Part shown: in pieces, positions 9,712 to 17,408 of the stretch
Numbering within the stretch: the first letter of the stretch is position 1
Layout: each line of letters starts with the position of its first letter
Assembly (NCBI GenBank): GCA_027624035.1
Contig: JAQBUI010000006.1
Coordinates: 1-64,000 of the forward strand
Source of the DNA: Pseudomonadota bacterium
Lineage (GTDB): Bacteria; Pseudomonadota; Gammaproteobacteria; Pseudomonadales; Azotimanducaceae
Direction of reading: 5' to 3'
Length of the DNA stretch: 64,000 nucleotides
Program-made: the position numbers and the translations under genes
The notes under the pieces: model-generated
Database searches by the model: none
What the model was told of the DNA's origin: nothing
What the model saw: only the letters and a program-made list of their open reading frames with translations

Positions 9712-10875
9712 ATGCAGCCAATTTCAGCGGATTCCCATGTTGTAGAGTCAGAGGCCGTATTCGTCGGCCTGGTCGAACGTTTCGGCGATGATGCCCCGAG
9801 GGTCATGAACGCCGGCACCATCGATGATGCCATCATTATTCCTTCCAAAGGAAAACACGGGATTCGCAAGCGAATGGGCTGGGCAGGAATGCGTACCCGT
9901 GAGGGGATCGACGTGGAACGTCGAGAGGGTCACAAGCCAGAGGTGGATACGTTGACCGATGAGGAAGCCCAGGCGCTGCTCAACAAGGGGTACGACGGCC
10001 TGCGCAAGGGGCTCCGGGACGGCGCGTATCGCGGTGATGACCAGGACATCGATGGGGTGGAGGCAGAATTCCTGTATCCCGGTTTCTTCGGTCTGTTCGC
10101 CTTCGAAAACACGGAACTGCTGGTGGCGTGTCAGAAAAACTACAACGACTGGTTGCATGACTATGCCAGCGCTTCCAATGGCAGGCTGTTCGGGCTGGCG
10201 GCCATCCCGGTTCAGGACCCTGACGCCGCAGTCGCTGAATTGGATCGGGTGATCGCGATGGGCTTCAAGGGGGGCTGCATTCCATGCACTTCGCCCTATC
10301 AAAAGCCGTATCAGGAATCCATATACGACCCCATATGGGCCAGGGCAGCAGAGGCTGGCTTTCCGCTCTCGATGCACGTGGGGACCAACTCGTTTCGGCC
10401 CTCAAGGGGCGGCCTGCATCTTGAGGTGCGTGATGGAGTCGTGGACTATGCCGGGACCGCCGCGACGATTCAGCGGACGCTGGTGGAATTGATGTGTCGC
10501 GGGCCGGCCCAGCGATTCCCTGACTGCAAGTGGGTCGTCAGTGAATTCAACGCCGGGTGGATCGCGTACTTTCTGAATCGCGTCGACCAGGGCCTGCAAC
10601 GGGAGGCGCGTTTCAGCAATCAGGAATTCACCGGTGAGCGTCCGACAGATGTCTGGAACCGCCAATTCTACGCGACCATTGAGGATGATCGACCGGCGCT
10701 GCTGACCAGGGAGATCATCGGCACGGATCGTTTGATGTGGGGGTCTGACTATCCTCATGTTGATTCTACCTGGCCGTGTTCGCAGCAGGTGATCGATGAG
10801 ATTTTTGAAGGCATTCCCGCTGCAGACAAGGCAAAGATTACCCGGGACAACGTCAAGGCGTTATATGGCATTTAG
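9712..10875 (+). CDS. Amidohydrolase-2 family metal-dependent hydrolase/decarboxylase
   Basis: A 387-residue TIM-barrel protein of the amidohydrolase-2 (ACMSD-like) group. The N-terminus [10 protein letters not shown] is the typical strand-1 metal site (a Asp-x-His variant of His-x-His). LSMHVGT near residue 224 carries a further metal histidine and [11 protein letters not shown] near 345 the C-terminal aspartate. Family members decarboxylate or hydrolyse aromatic or carboxylate substrates; nothing here fixes the substrate. A strong ribosome site (GGAGGGTGAGG) precedes the ATG. The next gene in the same direction is a DDN-type split-barrel protein after about 130 bp. Divergent from bioA. Confidence 0.88.
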   Translation: MQPISADSHVVESEAVFVGLVERFGDDAPRVMNAGTIDDAIIIPSKGKHGIRKRMGWAGMRTREGIDVERREGHKPEVDTLTDEEAQALLNKGYDGLRKGLRDGAYRGDDQDIDGVEAEFLYPGFFGLFAFENTELLVACQKNYNDWLHDYASASNGRLFGLAAIPVQDPDAAVAELDRVIAMGFKGGCIPCTSPYQKPYQESIYDPIWARAAEAGFPLSMHVGTNSFRPSRGGLHLEVRDGVVDYAGTAATIQRTLVELMCRGPAQRFPDCKWVVSEFNAGWIAYFLNRVDQGLQREARFSNQEFTGERPTDVWNRQFYATIEDDRPALLTREIIGTDRLMWGSDYPHVDSTWPCSQQVIDEIFEGIPAADKAKITRDNVKALYGI

Positions 10876-11006
10876 GGCAGCGGTTCCCCGGCACGTCGCT
10901 GAAAAGCAGCCTGCTGGAACGATACATGAATGTATCGGCCGCATACGATCCGGCGGGTGTACGCCGGACGAACACAAGTACTCATCAGAGCAGTCAGGAG
11001 AATAGT

Positions 11007-11441
11007 ATGGCCGAATATATCCCTACCCCCGTCAAATGGGTACGTGATCAGGTTGAGAAGTACGAGGCGAGCGGCGGTAAGGAGGGCACGACCCTCATGG
11101 ATACGGGGCTGCCCTGTATCATTGTGACTCACGTCGGCAACAAGACGGGCGCCGTGCGCAAGACACCGCTGATGCAGGTCAGGGATGGGTCCGGATATGT
11201 ACTGATCGGTTCCCAGGGAGGGGCTCCCAAAGACCCTGTATGGGTCCACAATCTGCGCGCTAACCCGGAGGTGGAGATTCGGGACCATGCCCGGGTCTTC
11301 AAAATGAGGGCCCGTGAAGTGTTCGACGAGCAGGAGCGCGCCCGGGTCTGGGCGCTGGGCGTGGCGGCGTATCCTCCCTATGAGGACTATGCAAAGAAGA
11401 CCTCACGAAAGATCCCGGTCTTTATTGCCGAGCCTGTTTGA
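11007..11441 (+). CDS. Deazaflavin-dependent nitroreductase (DDN)-family split-barrel protein
   Basis: A 144-residue split beta-barrel protein. The core HVGNKTGAVRKTPLMQV, then GSQGGAPKDPVWVHNL and ANPEVEI, is the signature of the DDN/F420H2-dependent oxidoreductase-B family. In Actinobacteria these reduce nitroimidazoles or quinones using F420; in proteobacteria the cofactor is usually not established. The frame could extend to 10926, but the ATG at 11007 has CAGGAG at a good distance and matches the family N-terminus. Family assignment is firm, cofactor and substrate unknown. It may be cotranscribed with the amidohydrolase. Confidence 0.88.
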   Translation: MAEYIPTPVKWVRDQVEKYEASGGKEGTTLMDTGLPCIIVTHVGNKTGAVRKTPLMQVRDGSGYVLIGSQGGAPKDPVWVHNLRANPEVEIRDHARVFKMRAREVFDEQERARVWALGVAAYPPYEDYAKKTSRKIPVFIAEPV

Positions 11442-11484
11442 GTCTTCGCCCTTAGGTCAGCGAGCGGCCTGACGGCGGGCTGTG

Positions 11485-11520
11485 TTTTCATGGAAGTTGT
11501 GACCCGGACACGCTAATGGG
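11485..11520 (+). repeat. Dispersed intergenic repeat, copy F (internally deleted)
   Basis: The left end TTTTCATGGAAGTT is joined directly to the right end GACCCGGACACGCTAATGG, as if the middle of the full ~90-bp repeat had been deleted. The right end contains the ATG (11516) at which the SulP frame opens, and no separate ribosome site is seen, so the repeat may supply the start region of the gene. Confidence 0.5.
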
Positions 11521-13243
11521 TTTGATGAAGGACTGGCTGGTCCGGTTTGTTCCTGTTTTTCGCTGGCTTCCAGCCTATCAGCGTTCCAGTCTTCAGGGCG
11601 ATCTGACGGCTGGCATCGTGGTGTTGTTCATTACCGTGCCCCAGGTGATCGCGTATGCATTTCTCGCCGGGTTGCCACCAGAGAGCGGTCTTTATGCCGC
11701 TCTGGCGGCGCTTTGCCTGTATGGCCTGTTTGGCAGCAGCAGGACCCTGGCGGTAGGTCCGTCGGCTATCGTTGCGATGATGACCCTCGAAGTCGCATCT
11801 GATTTCGCCCGGCCCGGCACTGATGCCTATACTCTGGTGTGTCTGCAGCTGGCGCTGGTTACAGGAGTCGTGCTGCTGCTGCTGCGCCTGGTGAACTTCG
11901 GCAATGTCACCAGTTTCCTGTCACATGCGGTGGTCACGGGCTTCATTTCAGCGGCTGCGGTCCTCATCATCAGTAACCAGTTGCCGGCCATACTGGGTCT
12001 CTCATCAGCGACGGATACCAGAATATTCGGTGTCATCAGCCACCTGTTTGACGGTGGCCAGTACAATCTGGTCGCTATCATCGTGGCCCTTCTTGCGCTG
12101 GGGTTACTGGCATTCTGTCGCTTCCGTCTCGAACCGCTGCTGCGCCGGATGGGTACCGCCGAATGGCTTGCCGCAGCGCTGTCGCGATCCGCACCGATGT
12201 TTGCGGTGGCGATCGCAGTGATCGCGACGGCGCTGGCGGACCTCGGCCGGCACTTTGCGCTACCACTGGTGGGTGACATTCCGACTGCGCTGCCGTCCTT
12301 TGGCCTGGGTCCGGTTTCCTTCACGGTGGTGCAGGATCTGCTGCCGTCGGCGCTGTTGATCGCCATGGTCATCTTCATGGAGAGTACCTCCATCGGCACC
12401 GCCATGGCTGCAAAGCGTCGAGAGAAGATAGACCCGGACCAGGAACTGGTGGGCCTGGGTGCCGCTAACGTGGGAGCCTCGCTCTTCGGCGGGTTTCCGG
12501 TGGCAGGCAGTTTTGCCAGATCGATCGTCAATCTGTCGGCCGGAGCCAGCACCCAGCTCGCATCATGGGTGACTGCGGGGCTGGTGCTGATCACCCTGGT
12601 CGCATTTGCACCCCTGTTTTACTACCTTCCCAAGGCAGTGCTGTCGGCGATTATTGTGATTTCCGCCATGCAACTGATTGACCCGGCCGCCATCAGAAAG
12701 ATCTTTTCTTTTAATACTGCAGACGCAGTAGTGTTTGCGTTCACCTTCGTTTTGGTGATGGTGCTGGGAGTTGAAGCGGGGGTACTGATCGGTATCCTGA
12801 TTTCGTTCATCCTGCTGATCAGGAGCAGTTCCCGGCCACATATTGCGGTGGTCGGCAGGGTGGGTGATACGGAGCACTTCCGCAATGTCAGGCGTCACCA
12901 GGTCAGAACTTCGCCGAAACTGCTCGCGATCAGGATTGACGAGAGTCTGTACTTCGTCAACACCCGATACATCGAGTCGTTTCTGTTCAGGGAGATCGCT
13001 CGCAAGCCCGAGCTCAGACACGTCCTGCTGATCTGCAGTGCAACGAATTTTATCGACACCAGCGGCCTCGAGATGCTTGAAGGCATGATGGACAGCCTTG
13101 CGGAGGCCGGCGTGACCCTGCACCTTGCCGAGGTGAAGGGGCCGGTCATGGATCGTCTGGAGCAAACGGCCTTTTATCGGGCGATGAAGGGAAAGGTGTT
13201 CTTCACCACGGATGATGCGTTTTTGGAACTGGCTGAAATATGA
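11516..13243 (+). CDS. SulP-family anion permease with STAS domain
   Basis: A 575-residue SLC26/SulP transporter. Residues about 25-420 form the membrane domain with the family opening GDLTAGIVVLFITVPQ and YAALAALCLYGLFGSS. Residues about 440-560 form a cytoplasmic STAS domain with DTSGLEML around the regulatory Ser/Thr loop. Family members carry sulfate, bicarbonate or dicarboxylates; the substrate cannot be read here. The frame starts at the ATG at 11516, inside a copy of the intergenic repeat and without a clear ribosome site; Met4 (11525) is an alternative. No carbonic anhydrase or sulfur-assimilation gene is adjacent. The ECF sigma gene follows after 65 bp. Confidence 0.92.
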   Translation: MGLMKDWLVRFVPVFRWLPAYQRSSLQGDLTAGIVVLFITVPQVIAYAFLAGLPPESGLYAALAALCLYGLFGSSRTLAVGPSAIVAMMTLEVASDFARPGTDAYTLVCLQLALVTGVVLLLLRLVNFGNVTSFLSHAVVTGFISAAAVLIISNQLPAILGLSSATDTRIFGVISHLFDGGQYNLVAIIVALLALGLLAFCRFRLEPLLRRMGTAEWLAAALSRSAPMFAVAIAVIATALADLGRHFALPLVGDIPTALPSFGLGPVSFTVVQDLLPSALLIAMVIFMESTSIGTAMAAKRREKIDPDQELVGLGAANVGASLFGGFPVAGSFARSIVNLSAGASTQLASWVTAGLVLITLVAFAPLFYYLPKAVLSAIIVISAMQLIDPAAIRKIFSFNTADAVVFAFTFVLVMVLGVEAGVLIGILISFILLIRSSSRPHIAVVGRVGDTEHFRNVRRHQVRTSPKLLAIRIDESLYFVNTRYIESFLFREIARKPELRHVLLICSATNFIDTSGLEMLEGMMDSLAEAGVTLHLAEVKGPVMDRLEQTAFYRAMKGKVFFTTDDAFLELAEI

Positions 13244-13308
13244 TGCCATGACCCCATTGTTGAGGTTGAACGTTTACCCTGATAATCCAGTGACTCGAGT
13301 GAAAGGCG

Positions 13309-13896
13309 ATGGCCCTGGCAGTGACAGATTCCTCCGATGTTCTGGCGGGTACCGTCGAACCGGCAGATGACCAGCTCATCGCGGCCTATGCGAGGGGTGA
13401 CCATGGCGCCTTCGATGAGCTCTATACCCGCTATCGTCAGCCGCTATATGGCTACCTGTTTCGTCACTGCGGCGATGCCGAGCAGGCAGGGGAGCTGTTT
13501 CAGGACGTCTGGCTGAGAGTGATTGCATCGAGCCGTCGTTTTGAACGCCAGGGGCGATTCAGATCCTGGCTGTTCACCCTGGCCCACAATCGGCTGGTTG
13601 ATCATTATCGCCAGACCGAGCGGCGTCCCGGGACCGTGGCGGAGCAGGAGACTGGTGATGATGACACCGTACCGGCGGACAGAACTTACGACAGCGGGCA
13701 GGCAGCTGACGCGTTGCAGGCGGCATTGACCTGCCTGCCACTGGAACAGCGGCAGGCGTTTTTTCTGCGAGAAGAACAGGGGTTCTCCATCAGGGACATT
13801 GCCGAGATACAGGGCATTGACCCGGAGGCCGCCAAGAGCCGTCTGCGCTATGCCTACAGCAAGCTGCGCGATGCGCTGCAGGAGCATCAGCTGTGA
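13309..13896 (+). CDS. ECF-type RNA polymerase sigma factor
   Basis: A 195-residue sigma-70 family protein with only regions 2 and 4. Region 2 spans about residues 28-95 (DELYTRYRQPLYGYLFRHC, then RFRSWLFTLAHNRLVDHYRQ, the -10 binding helices). Region 4 spans about 135-188 (LPLEQRQAFFLREEQGFS, the -35 binding helix-turn-helix). The linker between is acidic. The stop overlaps the start of the next gene by 4 bp; that gene encodes a single-pass membrane protein, the usual arrangement for an ECF sigma and its membrane anti-sigma. The stimulus and regulon cannot be told from the sequence. Confidence 0.92.
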   Translation: MALAVTDSSDVLAGTVEPADDQLIAAYARGDHGAFDELYTRYRQPLYGYLFRHCGDAEQAGELFQDVWLRVIASSRRFERQGRFRSWLFTLAHNRLVDHYRQTERRPGTVAEQETGDDDTVPADRTYDSGQAADALQAALTCLPLEQRQAFFLREEQGFSIRDIAEIQGIDPEAAKSRLRYAYSKLRDALQEHQL

Positions 13897-14543
13897 AACC
13901 GACCGACAAAAAGAACTGGCTGGCTGAAGACCTTGAACTCGATCGGGAATTCAGCGACGTCTCCAGCAAATATGCCAGGGTGGCTGAAGAGCCGCCGCCG
14001 GTTCCCCACCATATTGATCGGCTGGTTCATGGCGTTGCACACCAGAACGCCTTCGATTCGCTGCAACGGAACTGGTTGCTGGGTAACGGGCCGCAGGTGG
14101 CATTGGCGGCGATGATCTTCTTCGCAATTGGTATTCTCACGGTCTATGGCCTGCGTACTCCCACGGACACGCCGTTAACCGAGGTCGGGCCAGCTGCTCC
14201 CGTTGTGACGACGGCGAAAGAGGCAACCAGCGCCACCAGCGGCACAGATGTGCTGGAATCGGACATGACCGACTTCAATTCGATCATCCTGGCACGACAG
14301 AGGGCCAGCACCAGCGGACCAGCCGAATCGGGGAAAGAGCCCCGAAGCTGGGTTCGCGTGGCATTCTCCGTTGACGCCGCAGGACGGGCGGAGGCCATCA
14401 GGGTCATCGAACGATGCGTGCGGCCATCAGCCGGGTACGACTGTATGGATGACGATGTGTATGACCAATGGGCCCTGGATCACATCAGGCAGAAACGGTT
14501 CAAGCCGACAGCGCAAGTGCAGGAGCTGATTCTCCTTCCCTGA
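13893..14543 (+). CDS. Putative membrane anti-sigma partner with TonB-C-like periplasmic domain
   Basis: A 216-residue protein translationally coupled (4-bp overlap) to the ECF sigma gene. Residues 1-66 are soluble and acidic, 67-87 form one membrane helix (VALAAMIFFAIGILTVYGL), then a low-complexity linker leads to a C-terminal domain (about 145-216). There WVRVAFSVDAAGRAEAIRV and HIRQKRFKP resemble the TonB C-terminal fold. I see no zinc anti-sigma (HxxxCxxC) motif, so the anti-sigma role rests on gene context and topology only. It may sense a periplasmic or outer-membrane signal through the TonB-like domain. Novel combination to me. Confidence 0.6.
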   Translation: MKPTDKKNWLAEDLELDREFSDVSSKYARVAEEPPPVPHHIDRLVHGVAHQNAFDSLQRNWLLGNGPQVALAAMIFFAIGILTVYGLRTPTDTPLTEVGPAAPVVTTAKEATSATSGTDVLESDMTDFNSIILARQRASTSGPAESGKEPRSWVRVAFSVDAAGRAEAIRVIERCVRPSAGYDCMDDDVYDQWALDHIRQKRFKPTAQVQELILLP

Positions 14544-14565
14544 GCGCCATTGGCGTGTCCATGTT
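14541..14565 (-). repeat. Possible short fragment of the dispersed repeat, copy H
   Basis: On the minus strand ACATGGACACGCCAATGGCGC resembles the two ends of the repeat joined, as in copy F. It lies between convergent genes. Too short to be certain. Confidence 0.25.
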
Positions 14566-14578
14566 TGCTCCCCCGTTA

Positions 14579-15028
14579 TCAGTTCGCGTTCACGTACACG
14601 ATGTGATCGCGATTGATGATCAGCTTCTGGCCATTCTGATAGATCACAAAGAAGTCATGGTCCTGATTGATGATGTCCGAGACCCGTGATTCTTCCGCAA
14701 CAGTTGGGTAGACCATGCCGTAGACGGTTCGCTTGATGGTGAAGTGAGCAACGAGGTTTCGTGGCGCAATCGTGCTCCGGGCCCTGACATCCGAGTCATC
14801 CTGGTCGCATTTGATCAGGATGATGTGATTCTTGTTGATCAGCCGGTAGGCACCGGCCGGACTGACGAAGGGAAAGAAGCTGTCGTCAGATTCGTTCAGC
14901 AGTTCTTCAAGTTGGGGTTTGCCTTCCGCAGAGAGCAGGTCCTCGGTCACGAACATCTTGCCGTCGATCGTCTCCTCGTTGACCAGCAGGATCTCGACGG
15001 GGACCTCGATTTTGGGTATCTCGTACAT
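14579..15028 (-). CDS. Conserved-looking cytoplasmic protein of unknown function, last gene of the Ycf46-like operon
   Basis: A 149-residue soluble protein I do not recognise. It appears to be two beta-rich halves: residues 1-75 (IEVPVEILLVNEETIDGKMF, ending near the acidic NESDDSFFPFV) and 76-149 with NKNHIILIKCD and the similar INRDHIVYVN at the end. The recurring (K/R)xHI(I/V)(L/Y) suggests an internal duplication of a small barrel, a pattern seen in proteins that bind RNA or act as sensors. The frame starts with GTG at 15043, but the ATG at 15028 has GAGAAG upstream. It follows the NUDIX gene by about 45 bp and ends convergent with the ECF operon. Confidence 0.7.
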   Translation of the reverse strand: MYEIPKIEVPVEILLVNEETIDGKMFVTEDLLSAEGKPQLEELLNESDDSFFPFVSPAGAYRLINKNHIILIKCDQDDSDVRARSTIAPRNLVAHFTIKRTVYGMVYPTVAEESRVSDIINQDHDFFVIYQNGQKLIINRDHIVYVNAN

Positions 15029-15073
15029 GTACTGGCTTCTCACTGCATGGCCTGGTGATGGCCAATATTAGGA

Positions 15074-15565
15074 TCAATCCGGTTCGACTACCACCTTGTG
15101 ATCGATGAGCGTTTCTTCGATGAAGCTGAACCAGCCGGTGATGCGCTGTCCGCAGAGCACCTGTGGCAGCCAGAGGCGGTCGTCCTGCCACATTTCATCA
15201 TAGGGAATCTGATCGAACGAGAACCAGATGGGGGTTGCCTCGGCCGTTTCCGAGGGGATGCCGCGGTAGTCAGTGGCCACGAATACGTGGGCATGAATCC
15301 GTGGCATGTCCTCGGCATGGAAAAAGAGTTCGCCTGCCGGCCGGACCTGGAGCGCCTCGATCAGAAGTTCCTCACGGGTTTCCCGGATGGCGCACGCAAG
15401 TGGGGTTTCGTCCGGTTCCAGCTTGCCCCCGGGGCCATTGATCTTGCCTGCACCGAGTCCTCGCTTTTTTCGAATCAGCAGGACGCGCCCGGAGTCCACC
15501 ACAAACAACAGCGTTGCGATGACCTGAGGGGTCCAGTGCTGCCAGTCAATGCTGGAGATACGCAT
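15074..15565 (-). CDS. MTH1-like NUDIX hydrolase, probable oxidised purine nucleoside triphosphatase
   Basis: A 163-residue NUDIX protein. The Nudix box lies at about residues 46-69 (GPGGKLEPDET, then RETREEL). Beyond the box it resembles eukaryotic MTH1/NUDT1 more than MutT: KKRGLGAGKINGPGGK, and the region FSFDQIPYDEMWQDDRLWLP matches the MTH1 pattern of Trp and paired Asp residues that select oxidised purines. By family it would sanitise 8-oxo-dGTP or 2-hydroxy-dATP. The start at 15565 is 1 bp past the stop of the upstream ATPase gene, so the two are probably coupled; the frame extends upstream but without homology. Confidence 0.88.
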   Translation of the reverse strand: MRISSIDWQHWTPQVIATLLFVVDSGRVLLIRKKRGLGAGKINGPGGKLEPDETPLACAIRETREELLIEALQVRPAGELFFHAEDMPRIHAHVFVATDYRGIPSETAEATPIWFSFDQIPYDEMWQDDRLWLPQVLCGQRITGWFSFIEETLIDHKVVVEPD

Positions 15566-15566
15566 T

Positions 15567-17048
15567 TCAGTCTGCAAAGACACACCGCGCCCTGGCCCAG
15601 ACCCGCAGGCTCTCGACCTTCTCCTGCATGATGACCGACAATGGATTGGTGCTCCGGATGGCGCGCTCAAGGGTCGTGTTGTTCATGACCTCATCGGAGG
15701 CTGCCACCGTATACAGGGCATTGACGATGGTCTGTTCGATCTCGGCTCCGGAGAAGCCTTCGCTGGCCCTTGCCAGCCGTGCCAGATCGAACAGCTCCGG
15801 GTTGACGTTGCGTTTTCGAAGGTGGATGGCAAAGATTTCCATCCGTACGGTTTCATCGGGAAGGTCCACGAAGAAGATCTCGTCGAGGCGGCCCTTGCGG
15901 ACGAGTTCCGGTGGTAACTTTGAGATATCGTTTGAAGTGGCGACGATGAAGGCCATACTCTTGCGTTCAGACATCCAGGTGAGCAGCGTGCCGAGAATCC
16001 TTTGGGAAATGCCGGAGTCATTCTGATCGATGCTGATGCCTTTTTCGATCTCGTCCAGCCACAGCACGCAGGGTGACATCATGTCTGCCAGCTTGAGCGC
16101 CTCACGCAGGTTCCGTTCTGTCTCACCGAAGAATTTGTTGTACAGGGAGCCAAAGTCGAGCCGCAACAGCGGCAGGGACCACATGCCTGCCACCGCCTTG
16201 GCGGCAAGGCTCTTGCCACTCCCCTGGATGCCGAGCAGCATGATGCCTTTGGGCGTGTCGAGATCAGTGTCGCCGGAAAGCACATTGTTGCGGCGGGCTT
16301 CGAGCCAGTCCTTGAGTTTGTTCAGGCCCCCTACCTCGGAGAATCTGGCCGTGTCGTATTCGAAACTGAGGACACCCTCCATATCCATCAGTGCGAATTT
16401 GGCCTTGTTCAGCTCCGGCAGGTCGCTCTGGTCGATGGCACCGTCATCATAGATCGCGCCTCGCACCAGTTGGGTGGCATCCTGCAGCGGCACCCCCTTC
16501 AGATTCTGTACCAGTTTGTTGAACGTGGCCTTATCGCTGCGAACCGGACGTCCGCCCTGACTTCGGCTCCAGTTGCTGGCCTCTTCCCGGATCAGGTTCA
16601 TCAATTGTTCATCAGAAGGCATCGACAGCTCGAAGCGGGCACTGTAGCGCTTGACCTCGCTGGGCAGGTCAAGTGCATGGCTGAGCAGAATAACGGTGTG
16701 CCCCAGAGTGTGATGGCGCATGGCAATTTCGCGCAACAGGCGCACGTTGACCGGTTCATCCTTGAGGTAGGGATGAAAGTCACACAGGACGTAGATGCCG
16801 GGCTGCTTTGCCTGCTTGATGAGTTCAAGGACTGTCCCGGGAGCCGTTGAGTGGTCCCCCTCGCCGACGTCTTCACCAAACCCGAGCCGATGCAGCCCTT
16901 CGGTTGCAGACCAGGTAAACAGGGGCGAGGCACGGTTGACCGCGAGCCGGGTGATCATCTCCAGTACTCGCGGTTCTTCGTAGGACTCGATGACCAGGAT
17001 GGGCACTTTGGAATCCAGCAACAGCCCCAGGTCGTTCAGATCTTTCAT
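15567..17048 (-). CDS. Ycf46-type AAA+ ATPase
   Basis: A 493-residue AAA+ protein whose N-terminal half (VPILVIESYEEPRVLEMI, then PLFTWSATEGLHRLG) is diagnostic of the Ycf46 group found in cyanobacteria, algal plastids and scattered bacteria. The C-terminal AAA module has Walker A at residues 273-280 (GIQGSGKS), Walker B with Asp332/Glu333 (LWLDEIEKG), sensor 1 in IVATSND and the arginine-rich KGRLDEIFF. A cyanobacterial Ycf46 has been linked to inorganic carbon use; its bacterial role is unclear. The start ATG (17048) lies at the left end of an intergenic repeat copy; the frame runs further upstream without homology. Divergent from rpoH, and heads an operon with an MTH1-like hydrolase and an unknown protein. 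Confidence 0.9.
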   Translation of the reverse strand: MKDLNDLGLLLDSKVPILVIESYEEPRVLEMITRLAVNRASPLFTWSATEGLHRLGFGEDVGEGDHSTAPGTVLELIKQAKQPGIYVLCDFHPYLKDEPVNVRLLREIAMRHHTLGHTVILLSHALDLPSEVKRYSARFELSMPSDEQLMNLIREEASNWSRSQGGRPVRSDKATFNKLVQNLKGVPLQDATQLVRGAIYDDGAIDQSDLPELNKAKFALMDMEGVLSFEYDTARFSEVGGLNKLKDWLEARRNNVLSGDTDLDTPKGIMLLGIQGSGKSLAAKAVAGMWSLPLLRLDFGSLYNKFFGETERNLREALKLADMMSPCVLWLDEIEKGISIDQNDSGISQRILGTLLTWMSERKSMAFIVATSNDISKLPPELVRKGRLDEIFFVDLPDETVRMEIFAIHLRKRNVNPELFDLARLARASEGFSGAEIEQTIVNALYTVAASDEVMNNTTLERAIRSTNPLSVIMQEKVESLRVWARARCVFAD

Positions 17049-17136
17049 GCTAGTACCGCCCCACACTTTGCGTGTCCGGATACTCCCGGCGCGTCGACGG
17101 CGTGCTGACACGGGCACGCCAATGGCTTTCATGGCT
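17043..17136 (+). repeat. Dispersed ~90-bp intergenic repeat, copy A
   Basis: It aligns end to end with the copy at 19133-19228. The left end is TTTCATG, the middle CTCCCGGCGCGTCGACGGCG and the right end GACACGGGCACGCCAATGGC, followed by a second TTTCATGG that could begin another unit. The left-end TTTCAT is, on the other strand, the ATGAAA at which the Ycf46-like protein starts, so the repeat abuts and overlaps that start codon. Confidence 0.65.
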
Positions 17137-17408
17137 GCAATCGACCAGTCGGGTCTCCAGGGCTTCGACATAAACCGTGAGATCAGGTAGTTCGGGCATA
17201 TCGATAGATGACGAGTGTCAAAGCGATTTGAACCGGATAGTAGCAAAATTGTCTCATGGAGGGTGCTTTGGGATGCGCTCCGGATGTCAAAGGTGGCGGT
17301 ACTTGAATTTTTTGCTGGCGCCCCGATATGGGGACTGAAACCGGAACCAAAGCGCACCGATGGCGTCTAAGTGGTTGTAACCTGGGGATTTACTCTAAAG
17401 GAGCAAAT
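17049..17408. other. Divergent intergenic region between the Ycf46-like gene and rpoH
   Basis: About 360 bases with no credible gene. It holds repeat copy A at its left end and a sigma-32-type promoter for rpoH at 17302-17329. The middle part (17140-17300) shows no structure that I can interpret. The promoter of the Ycf46-like operon was not located with confidence. Confidence 0.6.
17302..17329 (+). promoter_or_regulatory. Sigma-32 (heat-shock) type promoter upstream of rpoH
   Basis: CTTGAA at 17302-17307, a 13-base spacer, then CCCCGATAT at 17321-17329. This agrees with the RpoH consensus CTTGAAA-N(11-15)-CCCCATnT at nearly every informative position. Transcription would start near 17336 and leave a leader of about 73 bases before the rpoH ATG at 17409. 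Confidence 0.6.
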
